64,000 nt of DNA from Pseudomonas fluorescens (GCF_902497785.1 NZ_CABVHK010000010.1:124001-188000), one strand, 5' to 3'. Positions 32,948 through 43,343 are shown, numbered from the stretch's first letter. Program-made: numbers and translations. Notes: generated from the letters alone by a model not told the origin.

Positions 32948-33937
32948 TTAGATCGCCGCAGCCAAATCCGGCTTGTCACCGAGCAATGGCGTTTGTTGAT
33001 CCGCGAGCCAGCGTGCCACCAGCGGCCAGACTTCGGTTTGCGCAGCCTTGCTGACCAGCATTTCCACGTGACCGAAATTGTCGCCAAAGCCCTGCTCGCG
33101 GCCCAGGTTGATGAATTGCTTGTGCTCGGCACCGATCTGATCGAACAGCTTGCGACACGCCCACGCCGGGTCTTGATGGTCGCTGACTGCGCTGACCGCC
33201 AGCACCGGCACCTGAACGTTGGCCAGTCCGGCCCACCAATCCTTGTCGGCATCGCCAAAGCGCCCGAACAAGCCATACCAACGCATGCTCTCGAGCGCCA
33301 GGCCAATCGGTTCGTCCTCCGGCCCGCGCTTGAGTCGGGAACCGGAAAGATGCGCGAATCGCTTGAGAATAAAGCGTCCGCTCCATTCCAGCGGCGGAAT
33401 TTTCAACGGCCAATAGGTGCGACTGACTTGCGTGCCAAAAAACGCCGCGGACGCCACCACAGGCTCGCCGATGTACTCGCCACCCAGCGCGGCCGCCAGC
33501 GTGATGCCACCCAGCGAGTGACCGATCCAGTGCGGCACCTGGCCGCTTTGCTCACGCACGAAGGCGCCAATGGCCGGCAGATCATAACGGGCGTAGTCGG
33601 CGACGCGGTTCTTGCGGTAGTTCTGGTTGCGCTGGGACAGGCCATGGCCGCGCATTTCCGCAATCCACACATCGAACCCCAGACGCGTGAGGTAGGCGCC
33701 CAATCCCAAACCCTTCGGAGAGAACCAGAACCGTCGATTGGAAAAACTGCCGTGCAACAGAATCACCGGCACGCCACCGTGGGCGGGCGCATCGGCCATG
33801 CCCAAGCGGGTCACGGCCAGCTCGACGGTGCCGTCGGGGCTGTTGCCGGGTTTCAAACGATAGACGTCTTCGCTCAGATCACCGCGCCGCTCGGCGCTGA
33901 TCAGGGCGACAGGAAATAGGTTGCTGCTGCTTTGCAT
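32948..33937 (-). CDS. Alpha/beta-fold hydrolase (EstX-like esterase)
   Basis: 329-aa hydrolase of unknown substrate. Visible: VILLHGSFSNRRFW (oxyanion region), the nucleophile elbow GHSLGG in WIGHSLGGITLAAALGGEY, an Asp in a late strand and the C-terminal histidine in FGHVEMLVSKAA. No signal peptide. The ATG at 33937 is preferred over a TTG five codons upstream. Lies 14 bases beyond the ppsA terminator. Confidence 0.85.
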   Translation of the reverse strand: MQSSSNLFPVALISAERRGDLSEDVYRLKPGNSPDGTVELAVTRLGMADAPAHGGVPVILLHGSFSNRRFWFSPKGLGLGAYLTRLGFDVWIAEMRGHGLSQRNQNYRKNRVADYARYDLPAIGAFVREQSGQVPHWIGHSLGGITLAAALGGEYIGEPVVASAAFFGTQVSRTYWPLKIPPLEWSGRFILKRFAHLSGSRLKRGPEDEPIGLALESMRWYGLFGRFGDADKDWWAGLANVQVPVLAVSAVSDHQDPAWACRKLFDQIGAEHKQFINLGREQGFGDNFGHVEMLVSKAAQTEVWPLVARWLADQQTPLLGDKPDLAAAI

Positions 33938-33950
33938 AATGCTCTTGCAC

Positions 33951-33982
33951 AAAAAAGGGCGGCTTCCAGAGGAGCCCGCCCT
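33951..33982 (-). terminator. Intrinsic terminator of ppsA
   Basis: Read leftward: AGGGCGGGCT-CCTCTGGA-AGCCGCCCT with one bulge, then TTTTT. It lies between the ppsA end and the hydrolase gene. Confidence 0.8.
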
Positions 33983-34012
33983 GATTGAATCTAAAAGCCC
34001 GGTCAGTGGCTC

Positions 34013-34114
34013 CTGTAGGAGCGAGCTTGCTCGCGAAGGTCTTCAGAACACCGCGTTCATCCAGGATAAGCGCGTCATCGTTAACGTCCATCGCGAGCAA
34101 GCTCGCTCCTACAG
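34013..34114. repeat. REP-type inverted repeat (family A)
   Basis: 24-bp arms CTGTAGGAGCGAGCTTGCTC... (34013-34036) and mirror (34091-34114) lie between ppsA and its terminator. Confidence 0.88.
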
Positions 34115-34142
34115 AGGCATGTGACCGGCCCGTCTCACTCCA

Positions 34143-36518
34143 TCAAGCCGGAGCTTGACCTTCAGCCAGGAAGAACCAGGTTTCCAGTACGGAATCGGGG
34201 TTCAGCGAAACGCTTTCAATGCCCTGTTCCATCAGCCATTTGGCCAGGTCAGGGTGATCCGAAGGGCCCTGACCGCAGATGCCGATGTATTTGCCGGCCT
34301 TGTTGCACGCGGCAATGGCGTTGGCCAGCAGCTTCTTCACCGCCGGATTACGCTCGTCGAACAGGTGCGCAATGATCCCGGAGTCACGGTCCAGGCCCAG
34401 CGTCAGCTGAGTCAGGTCGTTGGAGCCGATGGAGAAACCGTCGAAGAATTCGAGGAACTCTTCCGCCAGAATCGCGTTGGACGGCAGCTCGCACATCATG
34501 ATGACGCGCAGACCGTTGTCGCCACGGGCCAGACCGTTCTCGGCCAGCAGGTCGACAACCTGGCTCGCTTCGCCCAGGGTACGGACGAACGGCACCATGA
34601 TTTCAACGTTGGTCAGGCCCATCTCGTTGCGCACGCGCTTGAGAGCACGGCATTCGAGTTCGAAGCAATCACGGAACGCTTCGCTGATGTAACGCGACGC
34701 GCCACGGAAGCCCAGCATCGGGTTTTCTTCTTCCGGCTCGTAGAGCTTGCCGCCGATCAGGTTCGCGTATTCGTTGGACTTGAAGTCCGACAGACGCACG
34801 ATGACCTTTTTCGGGTAGAACGCAGCGGCCAGGGTGCTGATGCCTTCGACCAGTTTCTCGACGTAGAAGCCGACTGGATCGTCGTAGCCGGCAATGCGCT
34901 TGTCGACGCTGTCCTTGATGTCCTGTGGCAGGCCGTCGTAGTTCAACAGTGCCTTGGGGTGCACGCCGATCATGCGGTTGATGATGAATTCCAGACGGGC
35001 CAGGCCCACACCGGCGTTCGGCAGTTGCGCGAAGTCGAATGCACGGTCCGGGTTACCGACGTTCATCATGATCTTGAACGGCAGATCAGGCATGGCATCA
35101 ACCGAGTTTTTCTTGATGTCGAAGCCCAGTTCGCCTTCGAAGATGTAACCGGTGTCGCCTTCAGCGCAGGAAACGGTCACGCCCTGGCCGTCCTTCAACA
35201 GCTGAGTGGCGTTGCCGCAACCGACCACGGCCGGGATACCCAGCTCGCGAGCGATGATCGCCGCGTGGCAGGTACGACCGCCACGGTTGGTGACGATGGC
35301 GCTGGCGCGTTTCATGACCGGTTCCCAGTCCGGGTCGGTCATGTCGGAAACCAGCACGTCGCCTGGCTGGACTTTATCCATCTCGGACACGTCCTTGATG
35401 ATGCGCACCTTGCCGGCGCCGATGCGCTGGCCGATGGCGCGACCTTCAACCAGCACGGTGCCGGTTTCTTTCAACAGGTAACGTTCCATGACGTTGGCCT
35501 GGGTGCGGCTCTTCACGGTTTCAGGACGGGCCTGAACGATGTAAAGCTTGCCGTCGTCGCCGTCCTTGGCCCATTCGATGTCCATCGGGCACTGGTAGTG
35601 CTTCTCGATGATCATCGCTTGCTTGGCCAGTTCGCTGACTTCGGCGTCGCTCAGGCAGAAACGTGCGCGATCAGCCTTGTCGACGTCGATGGTCTTGACC
35701 GATTTACCGGCCGTAGCGACTTCGCCGTAGATCATCTTGATCGCTTTGCTGCCGAGGTTACGGCGCAGGATCGCCGGGCGACCGGCTTCAAGCGTTTGTT
35801 TGTGGACGTAGAATTCGTCCGGGTTCACCGCGCCTTGTACGACGGTTTCACCCAGGCCGTAGGCACCGGTGATGAACACCACGTCACGGAAGCCCGATTC
35901 GGTATCGAGGGTGAACATCACGCCGGCAGTACCGGTTTCGGAGCGCACCATGCGCTGCACGCCTGCCGACAGGGCAACCAGCTTGTGGTCGAAGCCCTGG
36001 TGCACGCGGTAGGAAATTGCACGGTCGTTGAAGAGGGAAGCAAACACCTCTTTGGCGGCGCGAATGACGTTCTCGACACCCCGGATGTTCAGGAAGGTTT
36101 CCTGCTGACCGGCGAAGGAAGCGTCCGGCAGGTCTTCGGCAGTCGCGGAAGAGCGCACGGCCACGGCCATGTCAGGGTTGCCGGCCGACAGCGTGGCGAA
36201 CGCGGTGCGGATCTCGGCGTTGAGCTTCTCGGGGAATTCGGCTTCCATGATCCATTGACGGATCTGCGCACCGGTCTTGGCCAGGGCGTTGACATCATCG
36301 ACGTCCAGGGCGTCGAGAGCGGCGTGGATCTGATCGTTGAGGCCGCTCAGTTCCAGAAAATCACGATAAGCCTGAGCTGTCGTGGCGAAGCCACCGGGCA
36401 CCGATACACCGGCACCTGCAAGGTTGCTGATCATCTCGCCCAGGGATGCGTTCTTGCCCCCCACATGCTCAACATCGTGTTTGCCGAGCTTATCGAGGGA
36501 AACTACGTACTCTACCAA
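34143..36518 (-). CDS. ppsA: Phosphoenolpyruvate synthase
   Basis: Converts pyruvate + ATP + water to PEP + AMP + phosphate in gluconeogenesis. 791 aa. The N-terminal ATP-grasp-like domain (GGKNASLGEMI, GVSVPGGFATTA) is followed by the swivelling domain with the catalytic histidine in GGRTCHAAIIARELG and the C-terminal TIM barrel with GFSIGSNDLTQLTLGLDRDS and GICGQGPSDHP. The start codon is TTG at 36518, with GGAGAG 7 bases upstream. It diverges from ppsR, which regulates it by phosphorylation. Confidence 0.97.
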   Translation of the reverse strand: MVEYVVSLDKLGKHDVEHVGGKNASLGEMISNLAGAGVSVPGGFATTAQAYRDFLELSGLNDQIHAALDALDVDDVNALAKTGAQIRQWIMEAEFPEKLNAEIRTAFATLSAGNPDMAVAVRSSATAEDLPDASFAGQQETFLNIRGVENVIRAAKEVFASLFNDRAISYRVHQGFDHKLVALSAGVQRMVRSETGTAGVMFTLDTESGFRDVVFITGAYGLGETVVQGAVNPDEFYVHKQTLEAGRPAILRRNLGSKAIKMIYGEVATAGKSVKTIDVDKADRARFCLSDAEVSELAKQAMIIEKHYQCPMDIEWAKDGDDGKLYIVQARPETVKSRTQANVMERYLLKETGTVLVEGRAIGQRIGAGKVRIIKDVSEMDKVQPGDVLVSDMTDPDWEPVMKRASAIVTNRGGRTCHAAIIARELGIPAVVGCGNATQLLKDGQGVTVSCAEGDTGYIFEGELGFDIKKNSVDAMPDLPFKIMMNVGNPDRAFDFAQLPNAGVGLARLEFIINRMIGVHPKALLNYDGLPQDIKDSVDKRIAGYDDPVGFYVEKLVEGISTLAAAFYPKKVIVRLSDFKSNEYANLIGGKLYEPEEENPMLGFRGASRYISEAFRDCFELECRALKRVRNEMGLTNVEIMVPFVRTLGEASQVVDLLAENGLARGDNGLRVIMMCELPSNAILAEEFLEFFDGFSIGSNDLTQLTLGLDRDSGIIAHLFDERNPAVKKLLANAIAACNKAGKYIGICGQGPSDHPDLAKWLMEQGIESVSLNPDSVLETWFFLAEGQAPA

Positions 36519-36692
36519 GGTGATCTCTCCACTAACTGTGTTGGAAAAGCTCAGACGCCGGCGCTCTCGAGGAGCATTTGCCAGCCGTATGGCCTGGACC
36601 TGGAAAATAAGTGAGAATGCGGGCCACTGGCGGCCGGCAAATCGCGCCTATCATATCCAAGAATGATCATTAGCTTAAGGCCCAAGGTGCAA

Positions 36693-37511
36693 ATGAAACG
36701 ATCTGCTTTCTTTATCTCCGATGGCACCGGCATTACCGCCGAAACCCTGGGTCAAAGCCTCCTGGCGCAGTTCGAAAACATCACCTTCAGCAAATTCACG
36801 CGGCCGTACATCGACAACGTGGATAAAGCGCGGGCCATGGTACAACAAATCAACAAAGCCGCCGAAACCGACGGCTTCCGGCCGATCATCTTCGACACCA
36901 TCGTCAATCAGGACATCCGTGAGATCCTCGCCATGTCCAATGGTTTCATGATCGACATTTTCTCGACCTTCCTGGCACCGCTTGAACAGGAACTGACCGA
37001 GCATTCTTCCTACACGGTCGGCAAGTCCCATTCCATCGGCACCAACTCCAACTACATGGAGCGCATCGAAGCCGTAAACTTCGCCCTCGACAACGACGAC
37101 GGCGCCCGCACGCACTATTACGACAAGGCCGACCTGATTCTGGTTGGCGTGTCACGTTGCGGCAAGACCCCGACATGCCTGTACATGGCCATGCAATTCG
37201 GCATTCGCGCGGCCAACTACCCGCTGACCGAAGACGACATGGAGCGCCTTACCCTGCCCAACGCCCTGCGCGCGCACCAGCACAAGCTGTTCGGCCTGAC
37301 CATCGACCCGGACCGCCTCACCGCCATCCGCAACGAACGCAAGCCCAACAGCCGCTATTCGAGTTACGCCCAGTGCGAATTCGAAGTGCGCGAGGTGGAA
37401 AACCTGTTCCGTCGCGAGAACATTGCGCACATCAATTCGACGCATTTTTCAGTGGAAGAAATCTCCGCGAAAATCCTCGTGGAAAAAGGCGTGGAGCGAC
37501 GCTTCAAGTAA
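36693..37511 (+). CDS. ppsR: PEP synthase regulatory kinase/phosphorylase
   Basis: DUF299 enzyme that inactivates PpsA by ADP-dependent phosphorylation and restores it by phosphate-dependent removal. 272 aa from the ATG at 36693 (AAGGTG upstream); the frame is open ten codons earlier. N-terminal FFISDGTGITAETLGQSLL and the P-loop GVSRCGKTPTCLYMAMQFG are diagnostic. Divergent from ppsA with 174 bases between the starts. Confidence 0.95.
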   Translation: MKRSAFFISDGTGITAETLGQSLLAQFENITFSKFTRPYIDNVDKARAMVQQINKAAETDGFRPIIFDTIVNQDIREILAMSNGFMIDIFSTFLAPLEQELTEHSSYTVGKSHSIGTNSNYMERIEAVNFALDNDDGARTHYYDKADLILVGVSRCGKTPTCLYMAMQFGIRAANYPLTEDDMERLTLPNALRAHQHKLFGLTIDPDRLTAIRNERKPNSRYSSYAQCEFEVREVENLFRRENIAHINSTHFSVEEISAKILVEKGVERRFK

Positions 37512-37534
37512 CTCTTTAGCGCCTGATCTATCGC

Positions 37535-37624
37535 ATCGCGGGCAAGCCCGCTCCCACAGAGTTCTGTTGTGAATGCAACATTTGCAACAACCGAAATAAC
37601 TGTGGGAGCGGGCTTGCCCGCGAT
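37535..37624. repeat. REP-type inverted repeat (family A, GGGCTTGCCC variant)
   Basis: 24-bp arms TCGCGGGCAAGCCCGCTCCC... (37536-37559) and mirror (37600-37623) lie between the converging ppsR and prpD genes. Confidence 0.88.
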
Positions 37625-37641
37625 TGAACGATGACTCGGAA

Positions 37642-39126
37642 TCAGATAACAAACAAATCCACAAACCGGTTCACCGCTGTCGCCTCCAGCCGCGCCTGAT
37701 CCTTGCACAGCTGAAAAATTTCGTCACAGCGCTGCGCCGTAAATCGCGTCGCCAGGTTTGCTTTGAACTTGTCCTCCAGCAATGGAATACCCTCGGCACG
37801 GCGCCGCCGATGTCCGATCGGGTACTCAACCACCACTTTCTCAGTACTCGAACCGTCCTTGAAAAACACCTGAATCGCATTGGCGATCGAGCGTTTGTCT
37901 GGCTCCAGGTATTCGCGGGTGTACTGCGGGTCTTCGACGATGATCATTTTGTCGCGCAGCACGTCAATGATCGGATGCGCCGCGTGGAAATCGTCTTCGT
38001 ACTGCTCGGCCACCAGATTGCCGAAGGCCAGCGGCACGGCGGTCATGTATTGAATGCAGTGATCGCGGTCGGCCGCGTTGGCCAGCGGGCCGACCTTGGA
38101 GATGATGCGGATCGCCGATTCGTGGGTGGTGATGACGATCCGGTCGATGTCATGCAGGCGATTTCTGACCTGCGGATGTAACGTCACCGCCGCTTCGCAG
38201 GCGGTTTGCGCATGGAATTCGGCCGGAAAACTGATTTTGAACAGTACGTTTTCCATCACATAACTGCCGTACCGGCGGGAGAAACTGAAGGTGCGCCTGT
38301 CTTCGGGTTTCAGCGCCAGATCGTTGTTGGTATGGCTGAACAAGACGTCGTAGAAACCCCACTGACGGGCAGTCAGTACGCCGGGAATGCCCATTTCGCC
38401 GCGCATCGCGATATCTGCCAGACGCACGCCTCGACTGGTCGCATCACCGGCGGCCCAGGATTTGCGCGACCCGGCATTCGGTGCATGCCGATAAGTGCGC
38501 AACGCCTGGCCGTCGGCAAACGCGTGGGACAACGCTGACAGCAGTTGCTCGCGATTGGCCCCCATGAGTTTGGCGGTGACCGCGGTGGAGGCCACTTTCA
38601 CCAGGATGACGTGATCAAGGCCTACGCGGTTGAAGGAGTTTTCCAGGGCAATTACGCCTTGAATCTCGTGGGCCATGATCATCGCCTCAAGCACCGCGCG
38701 GAGGGTCAGCGGCGCCTCGCCATTGGCCAGGCGTTTTTGCGACAGGTGATCCGCCACCGCGAGAATGCCGCCAAGGTTATCCGACGGGTGGCCCCATTCG
38801 GCAGCGAGCCAGGTGTCGTTGTAGTCGAGCCAGCGCACGATGCAACCGATGTCCCACGCGGCTTTGACCGGGTCCAGACGAAAACTCGTGCCCGGCACGC
38901 GGGCACCGAACGGGACGATGGTGCCTTCCACCATCGGGCCGAGGTGCTTGGTGCATTCGGGGAAACGCAGGGCCAGCAGGCCGCAGCCGAGGGTATCGAT
39001 CAGACAGTGACGGGCGGTGTCCAGCGCTTCTGCGGATTCGATTTTGAAATCGAGGACGTAATCGGCGATGTCCTGCAGGACCGTGTCGTAGTCGGGTCGG
39101 TTGTTCTGGTCGACGTTGGTGCTCAT
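37642..39126 (-). CDS. prpD: 2-methylcitrate dehydratase PrpD
   Basis: MmgE/PrpD-family enzyme dehydrating 2-methylcitrate to 2-methyl-cis-aconitate. 494 aa. The family N terminus is TARHCLIDTLGCGLLALRFP; VRWLDYNDTWLAAEWGHPSD carries the D-x3-D region, and KISFPAEFHAQTACEAAV follows. Here it is the last gene of the prp operon. AcnD plus PrpF can do the same step, so the operon holds two dehydration routes. Confidence 0.94.
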   Translation of the reverse strand: MSTNVDQNNRPDYDTVLQDIADYVLDFKIESAEALDTARHCLIDTLGCGLLALRFPECTKHLGPMVEGTIVPFGARVPGTSFRLDPVKAAWDIGCIVRWLDYNDTWLAAEWGHPSDNLGGILAVADHLSQKRLANGEAPLTLRAVLEAMIMAHEIQGVIALENSFNRVGLDHVILVKVASTAVTAKLMGANREQLLSALSHAFADGQALRTYRHAPNAGSRKSWAAGDATSRGVRLADIAMRGEMGIPGVLTARQWGFYDVLFSHTNNDLALKPEDRRTFSFSRRYGSYVMENVLFKISFPAEFHAQTACEAAVTLHPQVRNRLHDIDRIVITTHESAIRIISKVGPLANAADRDHCIQYMTAVPLAFGNLVAEQYEDDFHAAHPIIDVLRDKMIIVEDPQYTREYLEPDKRSIANAIQVFFKDGSSTEKVVVEYPIGHRRRRAEGIPLLEDKFKANLATRFTAQRCDEIFQLCKDQARLEATAVNRFVDLFVI

Positions 39127-39218
39127 GTTCGATTCACTCGTAAAGTGGTTCGGTGATGGGACCTCGGTTCAGGGGCAATCTCGATTAGTTACAACATTCT
39201 TATTGTTGAAATGCCGTC

Positions 39219-39310
39219 CTGTGGGAGCGGGCTTGCCCGCGATGGCGGTGTATCAGCTAACTTGGATGCCGAATGTGAAGGCCTCATCGCGGGCAAGCCC
39301 GCTCCCACAG
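39219..39310. repeat. REP-type inverted repeat (family A, GGGCTTGCCC variant)
   Basis: 26-bp arms CTGTGGGAGCGGGCTTGCCC... (39219-39244) and mirror (39285-39310) fill the prpF-prpD gap inside the operon. Confidence 0.88.
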
Positions 39311-39337
39311 GGTTTTGTGTTTATCTCTGGATTCGGG

Positions 39338-40528
39338 TTAGAAAGAATCACCCGGCACGCGAACGAACCCTTCCATCAACACCCGCGCACTGCGGCTCAT
39401 GATCGCCTTGTTGACGGTCCATTCGCCGTTGACCTGGCTGGCTTCGGCGCCGACGCGCAAGGTGCCCGACGGATGCCCGAAGCGCACCGCATTGCGTTCG
39501 ATGCCACCGGCCGCGAGGTTCACCAGTGTCCCGGAAATCGCCGCCGCCGTGCCGATGGCCACCGCCGCCGTGCCCATCATCGCATGGTGTAATTTGCCCA
39601 TGGAAAGCGCACGTACCAACAGGTCGACATCACCCTTTGAAATCGCTTTTCCACTGGAAGAAACATACGCGGCCGGCTTGGCAACGAAGGCCACTTTTGG
39701 CGTGTGCTGACGCTTGGTCGCTTCGTCCAGATCCTTGATCAATCCCATGCGCAACGCGCCGTAGGCACGAATGGTCTCGAACATCGCCAGCGCTTTCGGA
39801 TCGCTGTTGATCGCGCCTTGCAATTCAGTGCCGGTGTAGCCGATGTCTTCGGCGTTGACGAAAATCGTCGGGATGCCGGCATTGATCATGGTCGCCTTGA
39901 AGGTGCCGACGCCCGGCACTTCGAGGTCGTCCACCAGATTGCCGGTAGGGAACATCGAACCGCTACCGCCCTCTTCTTCCGCGGCCGGGTCCATGAATTC
40001 GACCTGCACTTCGGCGGCCGGAAAGGTCACGCCGTCGAGTTCGAAATCACCGGTTTCCTGGACTTCGCCGTCAGTCATCGGCACGTGGGCGATGATGGTC
40101 TTGCCGATGTTGGCCTGCCACACGCGCACCACGGCCACGCCGTTCTGCGGAATACGGCTGGCATCGACCAGGCCGTTGCTGATGGCAAACGAACCGACCG
40201 CCGCCGACAGGTTGCCGCAGTTACCGCTCCAGTCGACAAAAGGCTTGTCGATGGAGACCTGACCGAACAGGTAATCGACGTCGTGATCGGCCTTGATGCT
40301 TTTCGACAGGATCACGGTTTTGCTGGTGCTGGAGGTCGCGCCGCCCATGCCGTCGATCTGTTTGTCGTACGGGTCGGGGCTGCCGATCACGCGTAGTAAC
40401 AAGGCGTCGCGCGCGGGACCGGGAATCTGTGCCGCTTCGGGCAGGTCTTTGAGGCTGAAAAACACGCCTTTGCTGGTGCCGCCGCGCATGTAGGTGGCGG
40501 GGATTTTTATCTGAGGTGCATGAGCCAT
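39338..40528 (-). CDS. prpF: AcnD-accessory isomerase PrpF
   Basis: 396-aa protein with the diaminopimelate-epimerase-like fold that isomerises trans- to cis-2-methylaconitate made by AcnD. Starts MAHAPQIKIPATYMRGGTSK (family signature MRGGTSKG), with DWSGNCGNLSAAVG carrying the Cys region. GGAGCA lies before the ATG. It follows acnD by 55 bases. Confidence 0.95.
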   Translation of the reverse strand: MAHAPQIKIPATYMRGGTSKGVFFSLKDLPEAAQIPGPARDALLLRVIGSPDPYDKQIDGMGGATSSTSKTVILSKSIKADHDVDYLFGQVSIDKPFVDWSGNCGNLSAAVGSFAISNGLVDASRIPQNGVAVVRVWQANIGKTIIAHVPMTDGEVQETGDFELDGVTFPAAEVQVEFMDPAAEEEGGSGSMFPTGNLVDDLEVPGVGTFKATMINAGIPTIFVNAEDIGYTGTELQGAINSDPKALAMFETIRAYGALRMGLIKDLDEATKRQHTPKVAFVAKPAAYVSSSGKAISKGDVDLLVRALSMGKLHHAMMGTAAVAIGTAAAISGTLVNLAAGGIERNAVRFGHPSGTLRVGAEASQVNGEWTVNKAIMSRSARVLMEGFVRVPGDSF

Positions 40529-40583
40529 GGGTGCTCCTTTATAGCGGGCAAGGGATTTGACTCCCCTGCCCGCACAGGCTGTT

Positions 40584-43181
40584 TTAAACGGCGACCGCCG
40601 ACTCTTCGAGGAAGTCCTGGGCGAAGCGTTGCAGCACGCCGCCGGCCTCGTAGATCGACACTTCTTCGGCGGTGTCGAGGCGGCAGGTCACTGGCACTTC
40701 GACGCGCTCGCCGTTGAGCCGGTTGATCACCAGCGTCAACTGCGCACGCGGCGTGCGCTCACCGATCACGTCGTAGGTTTCACTGCCATCGATGGCCAGC
40801 GTGTGGCGATCAGTGCCCGGCAAAAACTCCAGCGGCAACACGCCCATGCCCACCAGGTTGGTGCGGTGAATGCGTTCGAAACCTTCGGCGGCAATTGCTT
40901 CGACACCGGCCAGACGCACGCCTTTCGCCGCCCAGTCCCGGGACGAACCCTGACCGTAATCGGCGCCGGCAATGATGATCAGCGGCTGCTTGCGCTCCAT
41001 GTAGGTTTCGATGGCTTCCCACATGCGCATCACTTGGCCTTCCGGCTCGACGCGGGCCAGCGAACCCTGTTTGACCTTGCCATTTTCCCGGACCATTTCG
41101 TTGAACAGTTTCGGGTTGGCGAAGGTGGCGCGTTGCGCAGTCAAGTGGTCGCCGCGGTGGGTGGCGTAGGAGTTGAAGTCCTCTTCCGGCAAGCCCATTT
41201 TCGCCAGGTATTCGCCAGCAGCGCTGTCGAGCATGATTGCGTTCGAGGGCGACAAGTGATCAGTGGTGATGTTGTCCGGCAGCACCGCCAGCGGGCGCAT
41301 GCCCTTGAGCGGACGAGCGCCGGCCAGCGCGCCTTCCCAGTACGGCGGACGACGAATGTAAGTGCTCATCTCGCGCCAGTCGTACAGCGGCGTCACCTTC
41401 GGACCGGTGTCTTCGTGGATGGCGAACATCGGGATGTACACCTGACGGAACTGCTCCGGTTTGACCGAGGCCTTGACCACTGCGTCGATTTCTTCATCGC
41501 TCGGCCAGATGTCCTTCAGGCGGATTTCCTTGCCGTCCGCGTCCAGGCCCAACACGTCTTTTTCGATGTCGAAACGGATGGTCCCGGCAATGGCGTAAGC
41601 GACCACCAACGGCGGCGAGGCGAGGAATGCATTCTTGGCGTACGGATGAATCCGCCCGTCGAAGTTGCGGTTGCCCGAAAGCACAGCGGTGGCGTACAGA
41701 TCGCGGTCGATGATCTCTTGCTGGATCACCGGATCGAGTGCGCCGGACATGCCGTTGCAGGTGGTGCAGGCGAACGCGACGACGCCGAAACCGAGTTGCT
41801 CGAGTTCGTCGGTCAACCCCGCTTCATCGAGGTACAACGCCACGGTTTTCGAACCCGGCGCCAGGGACGATTTGACCCACGGCTTGCGGGTCAGACCGAG
41901 CTTGTTCGCGTTGCGCGCCAGCAGGCCGGCGGCGATGACGTTGCGCGGGTTGCTGGTGTTGGTGCAACTGGTGATGGCGGCGATGATCACCGCGCCGTCC
42001 GGCATCTGGCCCGGCACGTCGTCCCACTGACCGGAGATGCCTTGCGCCGCGAGATCGGAGGTCGCGACCCGGGCGTGCGGATTGCTCGGTCCCGCCATAT
42101 TGCGCACCACCGAGGACAGATCGAAGGTCAAGCCGCGCTCGTATTGCGCGCCCTTCAGGCTGTCGGCCCACAGGCCCGTGGTCTTGGCGTAGTGCTCGAC
42201 CAGCTGCACTTGCTCGTCTTCGCGGCCGGTGAGTTTGAGGTAGTCGATGGTCTGCTGATCGATGTAGAACATCGCCGCCGTAGCGCCGTATTCCGGTGCC
42301 ATATTGGAGATGGTTGCGCGGTCGCCGAGGGTCAGCCTGGAGGCGCCTTCGCCGAAGAACTCCAGCCACGCGCCAACGACTTTTTGCTTGCGCAGGAATT
42401 CGGTCAGCGCCAGCACCATGTCGGTGGCAGTGATGCCCGGTTGCAGCTTGCCGGTGAGCTCGACACCGACGCTTTCCGGCAGGCGCATCCACGAGGCGCG
42501 GCCGAGCATGACGCTTTCGGCTTCGAGGCCGCCGACGCCGATGGCGATCACGCCCAACGCATCGACGTGCGGGGTGTGACTGTCGGTGCCAACGCAGGTG
42601 TCGGGGAATGCCACGCCGTCGCGCACCTGGATCACCGGAGACATTTTCTCCAGGTTGATCTGGTGCATGATGCCGTTGCCCGGCGGGATCACATCAACGT
42701 TTTTGAAAGCCTTTTTGGTCCAGTTGATGAAGTGGAAACGGTCTTCGTTACGACGGTCTTCGATGGCGCGGTTTTTCTCGAACGCCTCAGGATCGAAGCC
42801 ACCGCGCTCGACGGCCAGGGAGTGGTCGACGATCAATTGCGTCGGCACCACCGGGTTCACCTGCGCCGGGTCACCACCTTGCAACGCGATGGCGTCACGC
42901 AGGCCGGCGAGGTCGACCAGTGCGGTCTGGCCGAGAATGTCATGGCATACCACACGCGCCGGGAACCACGGGAAATCGAGGTCGCGTTTGCGCTCGATGA
43001 ATTGCTTCAGGGATTCGGTGAGCGTGGCCGGGTCGCAGCGACGCACGAGGTTTTCCGCCAGCACGCGGGAGGTGTACGGCAGAGTGTCGTAGGCGCCGGG
43101 CTGAATGGCTTCGACCGCCGCACGGACGTCGAAGTAATCCAGGTGGCTGCCGGGCAGCGGTTTGCGGAATTCAGTGTTCAT
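40584..43181 (-). CDS. acnD: Fe/S-dependent 2-methylcitrate dehydratase AcnD
   Basis: Aconitase-family [4Fe-4S] enzyme dehydrating 2-methylcitrate. 865 aa. Cluster cysteines are in ITSCTNTSNP and FACTTCNGMSG; other marks are GTDSHTPHVDALGV, LSGNRNFDGRIHP and the swivelling domain YGQGSSRDWAAKG. Length and the DYFDVRAAVEAI start fit AcnD rather than AcnA or AcnB. Its partner prpF follows. Confidence 0.95.
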   Translation of the reverse strand: MNTEFRKPLPGSHLDYFDVRAAVEAIQPGAYDTLPYTSRVLAENLVRRCDPATLTESLKQFIERKRDLDFPWFPARVVCHDILGQTALVDLAGLRDAIALQGGDPAQVNPVVPTQLIVDHSLAVERGGFDPEAFEKNRAIEDRRNEDRFHFINWTKKAFKNVDVIPPGNGIMHQINLEKMSPVIQVRDGVAFPDTCVGTDSHTPHVDALGVIAIGVGGLEAESVMLGRASWMRLPESVGVELTGKLQPGITATDMVLALTEFLRKQKVVGAWLEFFGEGASRLTLGDRATISNMAPEYGATAAMFYIDQQTIDYLKLTGREDEQVQLVEHYAKTTGLWADSLKGAQYERGLTFDLSSVVRNMAGPSNPHARVATSDLAAQGISGQWDDVPGQMPDGAVIIAAITSCTNTSNPRNVIAAGLLARNANKLGLTRKPWVKSSLAPGSKTVALYLDEAGLTDELEQLGFGVVAFACTTCNGMSGALDPVIQQEIIDRDLYATAVLSGNRNFDGRIHPYAKNAFLASPPLVVAYAIAGTIRFDIEKDVLGLDADGKEIRLKDIWPSDEEIDAVVKASVKPEQFRQVYIPMFAIHEDTGPKVTPLYDWREMSTYIRRPPYWEGALAGARPLKGMRPLAVLPDNITTDHLSPSNAIMLDSAAGEYLAKMGLPEEDFNSYATHRGDHLTAQRATFANPKLFNEMVRENGKVKQGSLARVEPEGQVMRMWEAIETYMERKQPLIIIAGADYGQGSSRDWAAKGVRLAGVEAIAAEGFERIHRTNLVGMGVLPLEFLPGTDRHTLAIDGSETYDVIGERTPRAQLTLVINRLNGERVEVPVTCRLDTAEEVSIYEAGGVLQRFAQDFLEESAVAV

Positions 43182-43251
43182 CGGTCAGGACTCGGTCACG
43201 GTGATTGCAAATGGAGGCGCTTGGCTCCGGGCTTGAATTCAACACAATCCA

Positions 43252-43343
43252 CTGTGGGAGCGAGCTTGCTCGCGATAGCGGTCGGTCAGCCGACATCAAT
43301 GTCGGATGTGACTCAGTCATCGCGAGCAAGCTCGCTCCCACAG
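43252..43343. repeat. REP-type inverted repeat (family A)
   Basis: 24-bp arms CTGTGGGAGCGAGCTTGCTC... (43252-43275) and mirror (43320-43343) lie in the prpC-acnD gap. Confidence 0.88.

Noticed and set aside
34155..36614. 819-codon open frame antisense to ppsA
   Set aside because: Mirror of a highly expressed, strongly biased gene; no independent evidence.
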